The notes under the pieces: model-generated
The model's database searches: none
Told to the model about the DNA's origin: nothing
What the model saw: the letters and a program-made list of their open reading frames with translations, nothing else
Part shown: positions 11,367 through 19,815 of the stretch, piece after piece
How the letters are laid out: each line of letters opens with the position of its first letter
Numbering within the stretch: position 1 is the stretch's first letter
Translations under genes and position numbers: made by a program
DNA from: Dipteris shenzhenensis
Lineage: Eukaryota; Polypodiophyta; Polypodiopsida; Gleicheniales
Strand: one strand, 5' to 3'
Assembly: GCA_047967505.1 (NCBI GenBank)
Contig: CM106540.1
Length of the DNA: 64,000 bases

Positions 11367-13774
11367 CTTACAGACGAGCAAACAAAAGTACTTTGAGAAT
11401 GTTCACCACAACCAACTTCAACTTTTGAGTGGAATATCCAAGTCATTGGAATGTACATCAGGCTTTGAGTCAACAAAGCTATGTGTATTGCTTGAATCAA
11501 CAAGAATATAAGAAAGCCTTCCGTACACACAGCCTTTCAGCCTTAAGAGCATGGGAACGTCTGCAATCAAAAATAGATTCTTGAGAGATACTATACAATT
11601 CAGCACTAGTGTCCCAAAATAATTCTTCATCACCAACAAATGTATTGCCACATGGATCTCTAGTAGAAGTACTCGCTTCTTCAATATGATATGCATTGGA
11701 CTTTGTGGATCTCTGTGGAAAATATGATTTTTTCTGGAATACATCCCCACAGGTTCAAAAGTTAAAATCTGATGGAATTTAGGAGGCATATTTTCAACAA
11801 TATCTTCTTGGCAGTCCAAAAACTTGGATTCTTCATCAGGATCAGACTGAGGGAATTCATGCTCCTCAATCTCCCATATCATACTGATTTTACTGCCAGC
11901 TTTTGCTTTGTTTGACATGCTCTTCCAACTCAGCAGTTCTATTTGACTGCATTCCCTATGGAAGTCTGTTCTTCCCTTTATCCATAGGTCATCTTTTAGG
12001 CATTCACAGGTAGAGAGAGCGATAGGGAAATGAAAAGTGTATACTCCAGAAATAGAGTGTTTGATATATAAAATACAGGGATAAAGATTGCAGCCTCATA
12101 TAGTGGCCTTGCAGGAGCATAACCAGCATGGTTATGCCTGTCAGATGGGGCATTTAGTAGGGTATGACATCTTTTGTGCAGGTGATAACTCCTTTTTCAT
12201 GATTTGTGCTTCTTGTGAAACATGCTTTTCAGCCAGTAGTGGCTTATAAGACCGGAATGGTCACTGAATGATTGTGCCATGCCTTGTGCAACGAGAGAGA
12301 TTTGAATTGGCTTCAGTTTATGATCCATAATCATCTCATCATAGAGCTTTGATTTCGAGGGGTTCTGCCACAATATCCTTGGAGGCAAAATGCCTTTCTT
12401 TGTGGAGATTTCAACAATGCACCGTAGCCAGGAGGTAATACATCTGGTCATACACATATGCTTGCCTCTCAGAAAGTTCAATGGACCCAATTACTCTTTT
12501 AAGTTTGGTCTAGTTGACCTCTGGAAAGATACATGGCCTTTGCTTCCTGGTTATACATTTCAGCATAATGCATAGTCTGCCTATCAAGCCAGATAAGATT
12601 GTTGGTATTTGTTTAATGCACAACAATATGCTTTCCCACATTCAGATCATGCTCCTCTTTGGTTGCAGCCATCTTTTTATTATATTCAGTAAGACAAATT
12701 GCCAAATAAAAGGCTCCTGTTAAACAATAGTTCGTTGGAGCATGAGGCATTTAAAAATATGATGCAGGATGCTATTGCTCCTATTTGGCCACATTTTCGC
12801 ATTGATTATGCTTGGATAGCTTTTGTTACCCGTATGTAGCATGTCATCTGTGACTATGGCAAGAATTTTATGTATAATCTTAGAGAGGATGTTGCCGAAT
12901 CTAAAAGCTAAGGCCAGAATTGACAGAAATTAGTCATTTTTGGGAAAATCCCAAGAGTGAGGCTGCTCGCCTATGTCATGCTACGGACTTCCTTCAATGC
13001 AATGACTGTAGGAAGGTAGAGAAATGGGAAACTAGGGCCAGGCAGAGGGCTTTCACTACTAAGGGCTGCTCCTCAAAAGAATTGTTTAAGAGCTTGCATT
13101 ATAAAAGACAAACTGCAAATATTTGCCCGATTCAAAATTCAGATGGTACTTGGATCACTTCTAGAATGCAACGTGCTAAGGCTACTCATTTTGCTAAACA
13201 TTTTAGGTAGATTGTTTCATAGTCAAAAGTTGTGATGTCAGCTCAGAAGGAGCTTCTTCAGCATGTCAGTCCAATTCTATCTCCACAACAGGCTATGCAA
13301 CTCGAAGTTCCATTCAAGGAGAGAGAATTGAAAGATGACATCAGTGCACGTGGGAAATGAAAAAGACCGGGTTGGCATGGTTTGACAGTGGAATTTTTTC
13401 TGTAGTATTGGGAGTCCATTTCAACTGCCCTACTATATATGATAAACCATTCTTGGGAAACTCAACAGATGCAAGCCTCTTGGAAGAAAGGATTGGCTAA
13501 ATTATTCCTTAAGAAACCTGTGTGTGAATCTTTTGCAGATTAGAGACCTATTAATCTCATGCATGTCATCTATAAGTTGGTTGCTAAAGTATGTGTGGTT
13601 CCTTGCAGCAATCTCTCTTTAATTGTTTGCAAACTCATTGCATCGATCAGGATGTATATTTGTCCTACATGGACATTTTCGCTCGATGTACTATTTTCGC
13701 TTACCAGTTTTTTTCTGGCTAGCTATCTTGTAATATAAAGCACTCAAAGATTTCACTATTTAAAAAAAAAAAAA

Positions 13775-13837
<63 letters not shown>

Positions 13838-16800
13838 GTATTAACTGTTGGAATATGAAGCCAAAGTGAGTCAAAGAATGAGTGTACTAGGTGTCTAGGG
13901 GGTGTTTTATAGTCTAGTGAGTCCTAGACATGCCACGTGTCATATTGGGAGATATCTCATAGACGTTGTGACTTTCTAGAGTCTAGTGTCACACTATATA
14001 GTGTTGTACTTATCTTGAGTCAAAATACATCAGTCAACATCAAGCTTTATATCATGTGAGTATTTTGGTTATCATTGCCTAGCACTTGTTCTTTCCATTA
14101 TGCTTTCCATATTTCCATTCCGTTCCTAGTTAGCTTGGCATTCTCCTACTGCCATGTCTCTTCATATGGTATCAAAGCCACCTCCAAGAGGTTGAGGTAA
14201 GAGAGTAGCCATGAAGCTTCCTTCCCTCCTCATTGGAAGGTCCTTTTCTTCCTTTGCCTCTCCACCTTGAGCTCCTCTCCTCCTACCCAAGCCTCACCAC
14301 CAGCATTGGAGCTTCCCCAACATGGAGACTTGAAGCATGAAGAAAATGAAGATGTGGAGCTGCTACAGTTTGCTGCTGTATCTGCGTGAAAATTTCCGCC
14401 ATTTGATGAAGGCAAACCCACATTCTCGCTCCTCATCTGCCCGAGATTTATTACTCTAGCTTAGCTCAACTTCCGCCCCTCTGCTGAAGTATATTTCGCC
14501 TGCAATTCCCGCCTATTCCTTGCTGAAATCTGTGCCAAACTGAGCTCCTCCTGCCCGCCGTAAATCTCTGCATACTTCGCCTTCCTACAACCCTGCAAAT
14601 GCCTGCCATTTTTACTGCGATTTCCACCTCATGCAGCTCAGCATCTCCGTCATCTCTGCTCCAGCACTAAGCCCGCCATTCAGCAGCCACAGCTCACCCG
14701 TCCCAGCTCTATCTCCTCGCCATTCGAGCTGCCCACATTTCCGCCAGTAAAAGCTCCCGCCATATGTTACAATAGCCCAAATTCTATCCTTCACTCCTCT
14801 TCAGCAACCTGGTCACGATTGAGCAGCCCGACATTGCACTCTTTTAGTCAGCTCCCGATTATTGAGCTGCTGTCCAGTATTCATGTGAAGCTGCCCTTAC
14901 CCTTGGTCACTCTCTTCTACTTCGACACTAGTGCATTACCTCGAGCTTGATGTAGACCACTCTCCATCAAAAAGTGATTTCTCCGACCTTGCTTCTTCGA
15001 TTGGCGCTTGAGGTACTACACATTGGTTGACTCCCGATTGCTCGTGGTACTTGAGGCCTCTACATCAACTTTTGGGTGACTCTCAGTCTGACACGTTGAG
15101 AGTCATGTGGTGATCGCTCGGCGAGTTGTTCCCATGGACTTCATTGACACTTTCTTTAGGGGGCATTCTTCCCGGAATTCACCCATATATCAGGAAGAAT
15201 GTGTATACACATGTGCAACAACTTTGCGGAGGACATCTCTTATACAAAGAAATCTATTCTATGGCTTGATGTACTTGGGTTCTTTGCCCTAGGTAGTCCC
15301 CCAAAAATTGATGTATTGAATTTTGCTTTTCATTGAGTCTAAAGGTCCTCTACCTTGGATAGTCCTTCTAAAAATGATGTATTGGGTTTTCTCTTTTTTG
15401 GTGTGTGCCTTCCTAACATGTCCTGTTATGAAGCCAAGGGGGGATGTACTGTGGGAGCCATATGTATTAGCTTTGATAGGTCTATTTGTTTATCAGGCCT
15501 GGCTTGAGAGTTCTAGGATGTTGGTGCATTGGTCTCCTAGACCTCTGAGTTGGTCATGCATCCATGCATGATGAGCCTCTGAGCCATGCTAGATGAGCTT
15601 TCTATGTTATGCTCGCTAGCCTCTGAGCCATGCTCACTTGCCTCTGAGATTGTGTGGGAACCATGTCTAGTTCTAGTGTCTAGTTCTAGACTGGCATGCA
15701 TAGTTTTGATGACCGTCATTGTCATGTTCTGTTCTTGGTTCCATTCTAGTAGTCTCTCACCTTGCCTTCATGGGGGGGTGTTGGAATATGAAGCCAAAGT
15801 GAGTCAAAAATGAGTGTACTAGGTGTCTAGGGGGTGTTTTATAGTCTAGTGAGTCCTAGACATGCCACGTGTCATATTGGAAGATATCCCATAGACATTG
15901 TGACTTTCTAGAGTCTAGTGTCACACTATATACTGTTGTACTTATCTTGAGTTAAAATACATCAGTCAACATCAGGCTTTATATCATGTGAGTATTTTGG
16001 TTATCATTGCCTAGCACTTGTTCTTTCCATTATGCTTTCCATATTTCCATTCCGTTCCTAGTTAGCTTGGCATTCTCCTACTGCCATGTCTCTTCATTAA
16101 CATCTTCAAAAGGCCTAATGGGCCTATGAGACAAAGTACACATCCAAAAGAAGTGAAGCCCTTACATCTCTGAGTGTCACAGAGAGTCGAGAAGTGCACA
16201 AGGCATCTCAGTTCGAATTATTTAGCACACTACTAGATTCTAATACTATTATGAAGTGGCCCTCATTACATCATTTTTAGACTGACGGTCTTTGGGTCTA
16301 GATTTGAAGTCTCTGATTAGCGCTATACCATCTCTATAAACAGCTTATTTTCCTTCCTTTTGAGCTTCCTTTACTTTTTCCAATTCTGCATTTCTTGCCT
16401 TGAGCTGAGTCGAGGTGAGCTCCTTTGAAATCCAGGTCTTGGTACCTCGTAGCTTGTTAGTTTGTCTAATGACTTTGTTCCTTGCTGAAAGATTACTCTT
16501 GCCTGTGCCCCCTTTTGGTTCACAAAATCTCTCTTCTGGATCCCACTCAATCTAGGGGATCGTCTTTTTGAGATGTTCTATCTTTGTTTCCATACTTTCA
16601 TTTTCCAAAGTCCAGCCCTCAGGAGGCAGCAACCCTCCTATGCGTCTAATCCGATTATTTGCAGCCCTGGTTTCTTGCTCTTTTACCTCCTTGTATACAT
16701 CACACTCGTTGATCTTGTTATTCACAATTGCTGTGAATTCCTGTTTCATAGACTTGAGCTGGGTGGTAACTAATTCCTGTACCTTGGTCACACATTGTGG

Positions 16801-19788
16801 TGCGGGTGTTGCTGTATTGCATTGTTGTTCTTGGAGTACTTCCTCTTTGCCCTTGCTTTTCATTTCTGAAACTCTCCTCTCAAGAGGCAATGCAAAGCTT
16901 CGCATCTCTAAGCTCTCGCTGTAGGAAATAGATCTGCTCATGTGGATTGAATTTTCTTCGAGATCTGTGGTAGGTCAAGGCATAGGGAGGCTATAGCAGC
17001 ATAGGACGGCTTCTTGCTGGCTAGCAAATATTTTTGTCTTGGGGAACTCCATTTGTTGGCCTGTGCAAGATTGAAAGCCCCTTCGCTAGGACTAACCCCC
17101 AAGCTGGGCCAAGGGTTCAGCCCAGCCCGGGCTGTCTCGACCCTGACTGGCCCTTGACTAGCTGATGTGCCCCTTGACCTGACCTAGGCGCTGCAAACTG
17201 TCTGCTATGGTGGCCCAGTAGACTTGGAACTGGCAGCGTGGCGCTAGCTACTGCTGCTACTGAGGGAGAGAGAGAGCTGCTGCTGCTGCTGCTACTGTGG
17301 AGAGAGAGAGAGACAGAGAGACAGAGAGAGAGAGAGAGAGAGATGCTCACATGGTCTACCTTTCCTTTGTGTTTTTCAATTTTTACATACATCATTTAGA
17401 GGACAGTCTCCCTGTGTATATTTGACTTTTCTAGTGTGTACTATCTTTGACTTTTCTACTCACATTTGTGACGGTTACAGGATAATGAAAAAACAAAGAC
17501 TGAATTGGAAACTTTGAAGCTTAGTCAAAAGGTAATGGCATCTTTTTGTTTTCTCCCAAAAAGATACATCTTTGCAATTTGAGATTCATCAGCCTATATA
17601 CATCAAGATTTCCCTTTCGTTTCCTTATGGTCACAACAATTTTTATACCCACAGTTTTTGGTAAGACAACCTCGTAGCGGCCGTATCCCTGTCGAGAAAA
17701 TGGATTTGATGAACACAGTAAACCAGCTACTGATGGAAATGAATAAGCTGAAAGGAGAGAAGGTTGCCTTAGAAGAAGAGCTGAAGGCTCAAAAGCGGTC
17801 TCAAGTGAGGGATCATATCAAGAGGACAGTCACTTCAAGAGATGTAGAAATGGCAGCTTCTAATAAAGTGAGCTCTTGTCTAATCATGCAGTTTAAAGAA
17901 AAACTAGAAGCACAAGATAAATCCTTTTTTTTCACTTTAAAATGAGTTTTTCCATTTGATTTCTACATAACTAAATGTTACAACATGTGTGTGCACGTGG
18001 CGACTTTTTTATTTGTTCTCTTGTTAGTGTTCCCATGTTCTCCAATCAGGATTAGTAGTCATGAACTTCCATTTTTTATAAGGGGTCTTTAATGGAGACT
18101 TGGAACTAAAGTGAAATACTTTATTTGATGCAATCTATAATGTTCTTCTGTGTTGGAAAAAAAAATCATACCAAACTTGCTATGCTACAAGTATGTGTCT
18201 AGGTAACTTGAGTGCTAGGTCGAGGACTTTGCTATGGTGCCCTAAAACTTCCTTTAGATAGGCGCCCGGTTCCTTGGCTGGCTGTTCCAAGAGAGTTTTA
18301 AGAAGTAGCATTGCAACTGTATTTTTCCCGGCAATGGAGGAGCATGTGTTCTTCATTTTCTTACCTCCCTTGTTGGGTAGATTTTGCAAGTTCTTGTGTC
18401 CCTTGGAATTCTAGGTCCTGTCCATCTACCCCTTTGCACCTCTAGATCCTGAGAGCTGGTCCTTATTCTACAGATTAAATGCCGTTTGAAAAGTGATATG
18501 CCCTTCCCACTGCACTCTTGTATTTTAGACTTATCCGTTGGATTGATTTCCCATTTGTAGAACTCCATTTTTGGTCCCAAACCTTGCCGTAATTTCTGTA
18601 GCATTTTTTGCATAACCAGATTTCTGATATCTCCCACATCCTCAGGGATATCTACAGCTTGCATTCCCACAGCTCCATCCATTTGACCCTTCTTTGTGCC
18701 ATCCTGTGGTTTTTAGTGGCCTCCATTGCCTTGCATGGGATCCTGTTGCCTCCATTTTCTCGGGTAGACCATGTACTAGTACATTGCTTCCTCTTTGAGA
18801 GGTATCATACCTGTCTCTACGAGCAGGATACGATAAGGGGTTGTAATTTGGTCCCCAAATCCCCGATGAAAATTCTTTGTGAATTGTCTCTGTTTAAGTG
18901 CCTTGTTATCAGTCATTTCCAGATGGGAGAGTGCTGTGTGCTTCTGTTTTTCTGCAGCAGACCTTGTCCCTTCGATCCTGAGGGGACTGTAGAGTCTGTT
19001 CATGAATCTTGAGGTATTTTAGCATATGTCTTGCATCTGGGCTTATGACTGTGTAGTCAATCACGCTTGAACCTTAAGGGGTTTTGCATATGTAGCCTTC
19101 CGTGTCTTTGAAGAGGAGAGCAACAATGGCCTTTAATCACACATGCGTCCACTATGTGCTGAAAAGCAAAAACCTGAAGGCACCCATAACAAATTTAAGT
19201 TGAGTGAACCAGCTGCTCTGAGCTCCCCTTTATGGGATGCCTGTTCTCAATCTTAGTACTCTTCAATGCAAGGCAAATATACAAATGAAACCCTTATTTT
19301 GTGTCTGCATCCTATCAATGCTATGTATCCTGCCAGTCCAACTCCGTTTCCATAGTGTTTTAGTAAAACACAATCTCACTTTGAAATATGCATATAAAGA
19401 AGTTGTCTGTTTTTATTGTTCTTGCTTTTTGCCTTCGCCATACCGTGCTAGGTTTTAAATGTCTAGATCTGCTATTAATTCTTCATTTTTGGAAAGATTT
19501 TGAAAATGTCTAGGGTGTGTTTGAAATTCACAGGTGGGAGACACCGAATTGGCTTCAAAACTAGCAAGAGTACGGCTGCAACAGCTTGGGTTGCAGGAGA
19601 GTGGCAATAACTCAAGAGCAACAGTCAATGACTGCTCCAGTCCTACTGCCGCATTTATTTCGGACTTGCCAGCTGATTTTCTTCAAAGTGGGCTACAAGG
19701 CACTCAAAGCCTTGATATACCTTCCAGAGATAAGATAATGAACTGTGCTGCACTTTACGCAAACAGCCTAGCAACGAAGGTTGGATGA
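1404..19788 (+). CDS. Coiled-coil protein gene, 10 exons, 564 codons (reconstructed)
   Basis: I join ten exons: 1404-1470, 1819-1865, 1951-2064, 2201-2683, 2731-2814, 3197-3352, 3434-3658, 17481-17531, 17655-17867 and 19534-19788 (stop). Every junction is GT...AG. Intron 1 is phase 1 and all others are phase 0, and the sum is exactly 565 codons with the stop, which is strong internal support. The product is hydrophilic and dominated by heptad-like Glu/Lys/Leu/Gln coiled coil: residues about 40-165 (exons 3-4), 240-395 (exons 5-7) and 392-480 (exons 8-9, with MDLMNTVNQLLMEMNKLKGE). The N-terminus is Ala/Ser/Thr-rich; the C-terminus is less helical. I do not recognise a named family; a cytoskeletal, Golgi-tether or similar scaffold protein is only a guess. 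Exon 1 and the tiny exon 2 are the least certain. An alternative 3' end is discussed for 19816-20100. Confidence 0.7.
1819..3658 (+). CDS. Exons 2-7 of the coiled-coil gene
   Basis: Exons 1819-1865, 1951-2064, 2201-2683, 2731-2814, 3197-3352 and 3434-3658 are separated by short introns (47-382 bp). Acceptors are classical (CTGCTGCAG, TTTTCCAG, TTTGCAG, CCTGCAG, TTTGCAG), and several donors are GTATG or GTAAT. From exon 3 on all boundaries are phase 0, so each exon is a whole number of codons (38, 161, 28, 52, 75), as is typical of coiled-coil scaffold genes. Exon 4 contains repeated Gln/Glu/Leu heptads; exon 7 contains KQLKTKLKMYESEEQQGQGR. The intron after 3658 is the 13.8-kb one. Confidence 0.75.
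4092..4380 (+). repeat. Diverged tandem duplication, period 166 bp
   Basis: The segment starting GATGGCACCTCAAAGGCCTTC at 4092 is repeated as GATGGCATCCCAGAGGCCTTC at 4258. Both run through a CAATTTGTCCTC core to a GGCTCAGCCCA end. Substitutions and small gaps show the duplication is old. It is non-coding and lies within intron 7. Confidence 0.7.
4592..4640 (-). mobile_element. Short LINE/SINE 3' tail, (CTTC)n type
   Basis: Read on the minus strand, this ends in GGCCTCTGAAGACGTTAATAAAC followed by a (CTTC)n run. The GAAGACGTTAATA block is the same 3'-terminal motif found at the end of the LINE at about 4983, at the ORF1-only element at 16097, and in variant form at 50930. It is probably the end of a short retroelement whose body lies at 4640-4950. 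Confidence 0.45.
4690..4790 (+). mobile_element. Possible tRNA-derived SINE fragment
   Basis: GCTGTAGCTCAGATGGCATGAG is a good pol III A-box (tRNA D-arm) match. It is followed by GAGGTGTGTAGTCATTAGCTGAT. A related stretch, GAGGTGTGATCATCAGCTGATCC, occurs at about 10171-10195. Two weakly similar copies suggest a SINE family, but I see no clear B-box or target-site duplication. Confidence 0.3.
4955..4982 (-). repeat. (CT)n tail of LINE A
   Basis: The (GA)n on the plus strand equals (CT)n at the 3' end of the minus-strand LINE. It directly abuts the conserved terminal motif GTTGTATTAACGTCTTC (plus strand 4983-4999). Confidence 0.8.
5136..5201 (-). repeat. Perfect 33-bp tandem duplication in LINE A
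   Basis: The unit beginning ACGTATTTGGCACCATGG is present twice head to tail (5136-5168 and 5169-5201) with no visible difference. On the minus strand it encodes a repeated LIEEPPWCQIR in one frame. It is recent compared with the age of the surrounding LINE. Confidence 0.9.
5745..6216 (-). pseudogene. LINE A C-terminal region
   Basis: The part at 6034-6216 reads LALESCGRLA then WYAHISRWFDSQGI. This aligns by eye with LALDSSMRLA and WYARTHRWLVRLGF in the LINE at about 49.8 kb. A Cys-rich patch RICRLCTLVEVETNGYFLC follows at about 5745-5815, comparable to the post-RT Cys/His motif in other LINEs. The two copies therefore belong to the same or sister families. Confidence 0.55.
6700..7330 (-). 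pseudogene. LINE A reverse transcriptase core
   Basis: The clearest open stretch (6798-7328) contains CFVDFQKAFDTIPLACMIRR (RT motif A with the first catalytic Asp) and IRVKQGCP (motif B region). Further on, in another frame at about 6740, lies QYKDDKVLI, a form of the YxDD motif. These are diagnostic for LINE RT. The reading is split by frameshifts and so is not functional. Confidence 0.7.
7950..8720 (-). pseudogene. LINE A endonuclease region (EEP fold)
   Basis: Fragments in several frames give GEILLLGDSNAWMG at about 8189-8236, which corresponds to the GDFN catalytic block of apurinic-type LINE endonucleases. An upstream FPPDTSS-like strand lies nearby and a TKYGRYLLEM stretch lies downstream. 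The Phe-to-Ser change (GDSN) and frameshifts indicate decay. This enzyme nicks target DNA to start target-primed reverse transcription. Confidence 0.5.
8816..9775 (-). pseudogene. LINE A ORF1 (coiled coil plus RRM/CTD-like)
   Basis: The reading is broken across frames at 9593-9775, 9118-9510 and 8816-9046. The middle part is a charged coiled coil (WTELKQLRDAQGALEGACKE). The last part reads RVNKADEPTRPMVLRFQT then LKGTTTFF, matching the layout of L1 ORF1p: a helix-rich trimerisation part, an RRM-like part with a basic RxxK, a 'RPMVLRF' strand, and an 'LKGT' turn. In L1 this protein is a nucleic-acid chaperone that coats the element's RNA. Seed-plant L1s usually carry a different ORF1 with a zinc knuckle, so this type is notable. 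Inactive here because of frameshifts. Confidence 0.55.
9898..9927 (+). repeat. (GA)n microsatellite
   Basis: A pure GA run of about 30 bases. Unlike several other GA/CT runs here, I see no LINE terminal motif beside it. Confidence 0.9.
10325..10422 (+). repeat. 49-bp tandem duplication
   Basis: TTATTGTAGTTCCGCTAAG at 10325 recurs as TTATTGTAGTCCCGCTAAG at 10374. Both copies continue through CAATCCCATGAGG with a few substitutions. Non-coding. Confidence 0.8.
10441..11918 (-). mobile_element. Ty3/gypsy pol relic, internally deleted
   Basis: Minus-strand order from high to low coordinates: a protease region (11418-11918) with ILVDSSNTHSFVDS, where the active-site DSG has become DSS; RT pieces (10928-11181) with LGLSNAPATFNE and MLVFFDDILTFSK (a FFDD form of the catalytic YxDD); then integrase pieces (10441-10907) with MDFVTGLPSTQKGWNNMYVV, VDRMTKAAHF and the AYHPQT motif. 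The RNase H part and much of RT are missing, and a (GA)n run interrupts it at 11332-11364. It is a dead fragment of an LTR element; no LTRs are visible beside it. Confidence 0.75.
11332..11364 (+). repeat. (GA)n microsatellite inside the gypsy relic
   Basis: A pure GA run splitting the protease-RT part of the gypsy relic. It arose or was inserted after the element. Confidence 0.9.
12080..13775 (+). mobile_element. LINE relic, plus strand, poly(A)-ended (LINE C)
   Basis: Decayed non-LTR element. At about 12091-12140 one frame gives IVALQEHN, the catalytic-Glu block of the EEP endonuclease. CGDFNN follows at about 12398-12415, then LPGYTFQHNA at about 12545-12575. The linker before RT is open at 12920-13210 (SDGTWITSRMQRAKATHFAK). 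The N-terminal RT strand RPINLMHVIYKLVAK lies at about 13538-13590. The RT core is absent: after about 13620 the sequence jumps to what looks like a 3' end and finishes with an A-run at 13761-13775, followed by (GT)n. Its poly(A) tail sets it apart from the (CT)n-tailed LINEs nearby. Confidence 0.65.
13777..13835. repeat. (GT)n-(GA)n compound microsatellite
   Basis: GT repeats (about 13777-13806) run into GA repeats (about 13807-13835). The GA part is the (CT)n tail of the minus-strand ORF1-only element whose terminal motif GTTGTATTAAC follows directly. The GT part lies between it and the poly(A) end of the plus-strand LINE, so two retroelement 3' ends meet here. Confidence 0.8.
13846..14164 (+). 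repeat. 5' LTR
   Basis: The 319-bp direct repeat TGTTGGAATATGAAGCC...CATGTCTCTTCA. Compared with the 3' copy it differs by scattered substitutions such as GGGAGATATCTC versus GGAAGATATCCC and one extra base in CAAAGAATG. Confidence 0.9.
14167..14179 (+). other. Primer binding site, tRNA-iMet type
   Basis: TGGTATCAAAGCC lies two bases after the 5' LTR. The canonical plant tRNA-iMet PBS is TGGTATCAGAGCC, so there is a single mismatch. It fixes the element's orientation as plus. Confidence 0.85.
14180..15763 (+). other. Interior of the non-autonomous LTR element
   Basis: I see no gag, protease, RT or integrase motif in any frame. The sequence is rich in repeated phrases such as TTTCCGCC, CTCCCGCC and TGACTCCCGATT, and it contains a short patterned stretch CCTCTGAGCCATGCT repeated at about 15576-15640. 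It probably serves only for packaging and priming. Confidence 0.6.
15764..15778 (+). other. Polypurine-tract-like site
   Basis: A seven-G run (15772-15778) directly abuts the start of the 3' LTR. The purine tract is short and is preceded by CTTCAT, so it is weaker than a classical PPT, but its position is exactly right. Confidence 0.5.
15779..16096 (+). repeat. 3' LTR
   Basis: The 318-bp copy of the 5' LTR, ending CATGTCTCTTCA and followed by the TSD TTAAC at 16097-16101. Confidence 0.9.
16552..16941 (-). pseudogene. ORF1 N-terminal part, coiled coil, of the ORF1-only element
   Basis: An open stretch of 129 codons. It begins MSRSISYSESLEMRS, has a Glu/Lys-rich middle, and then a coiled coil including KVQELVTTQLKSMKQEFTA and EQETRAANNRIRRIGG, the start of an RRM-like part. 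A frameshift after about 16560 moves the CTD-like part (LRGTKTWISKELT, about 16420) to another frame. The plus-strand copy at 62280 has KVNKSYLYMKLKEREARETN at the equivalent place, confirming a family. Confidence 0.6.
17250..17345. repeat. (GCT)n and (GA)n simple repeats
   Basis: Short CTGCTG runs at about 17277-17292 sit between GA-rich runs at about 17264-17272 and 17295-17342. They lie just upstream of exon 8 and generate long spurious serine/leucine-rich ORFs. Confidence 0.8.
17481..19788 (+). CDS. Exons 8-10 of the coiled-coil gene (3' end)
   Basis: Exon 8 (17481-17531) encodes DNEKTKTELETLKLSQK, exon 9 (17655-17867) a basic start then strong coiled coil, and exon 10 (19534-19788) a leucine-rich helix followed by a Ser/Asp-rich tail ending in ATKVG and a TGA. 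All join in phase 0 to exon 7. Exon 10 could instead splice at AAG/GTTGGA just before the stop, but that donor is poor. The intron at 17868-19533 contains a minus-strand LINE fragment. Confidence 0.65.
18180..19003 (-). mobile_element. LINE C-terminal fragment in intron 9
   Basis: Three minus-strand open stretches (18776-19003, 18353-18682, 18180-18389) follow each other. TTPYRILLVETGMIPLKEEA resembles the post-RT 'AETGxxPL' segment of several LINE families. The rest (e.g. KMEFYKWEINPTDKSKIQEC) fits the poorly conserved C-terminus. Assignment rests on that single segment. Confidence 0.35.
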
Positions 19789-19815
19789 GGTGCCCTCATA
19801 CAGCTCATTTCTTAA

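Larger units (their letters stand above)
13846..16096 (+). mobile_element. Non-autonomous LTR retrotransposon with intact LTRs and TSD
   Basis: Two LTRs of about 319 and 318 bp (13846-14164, 15779-16096) begin TGTTGG and end CTTCA and differ at only a handful of positions. The 5-bp target-site duplication TTAAC flanks the unit (13841-13845 and 16097-16101). Just inside the 5' LTR, TGGTATCAAAGCC (14167-14179) matches the initiator-tRNA-Met primer binding site with one change. A G-run precedes the 3' LTR. The 1.6-kb interior has no gag or pol similarity and no long ORF, so enzymes must have come from another element. The orientation is plus, from the PBS position. It is young relative to its host LINE derivative. 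Confidence 0.9.
13807..16960 (-). mobile_element. ORF1-only LINE derivative (half-LINE-like), split by an LTR element
   Basis: With the inserted LTR element removed, this minus-strand unit runs from about 16960 to its (CT)n tail at 13807. It has an ORF1-type coding region at about 16270-16941, a short 3' UTR, and the terminal motif CTCATAGGCCC...GAAGATGTTAATACAAC shared with LINE A. The ORF1 part shows coiled coil (KVQELVTTQLKSMKQEF) then, in a second frame, LRGTKTWISKELT and AVYRDGIALIRDFKSRPK, matching the RRM/CTD layout of L1 ORF1p. No endonuclease or RT is present between ORF1 and the tail. A second copy lies at 62190-62900 on the plus strand. This resembles mammalian HAL1 elements, which keep ORF1 and borrow RT in trans; the comparison is my inference. 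Confidence 0.6.
3659..17480 (+). other. Giant intron 7 packed with transposable elements
   Basis: The intron starts at GTATGTGATG and ends at GACGGTTACAG; exons on both sides are in phase 0 and both encode coiled coil. Its contents in order are a diverged 166-bp duplication, SINE/LINE tails, a minus-strand LINE (about 4955-9880), a minus-strand gypsy relic (10441-11918), a plus-strand LINE (about 12080-13775), an LTR element (13846-16096) inside an ORF1-only LINE derivative, and simple repeats. Without these insertions little unique sequence would remain. Confidence 0.65.

Noticed and set aside
18608-19012. 134-codon plus-strand ORF
   Set aside because: It lies opposite a minus-strand LINE-like fragment and has no domain. 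It falls within intron 9 of the coiled-coil gene.
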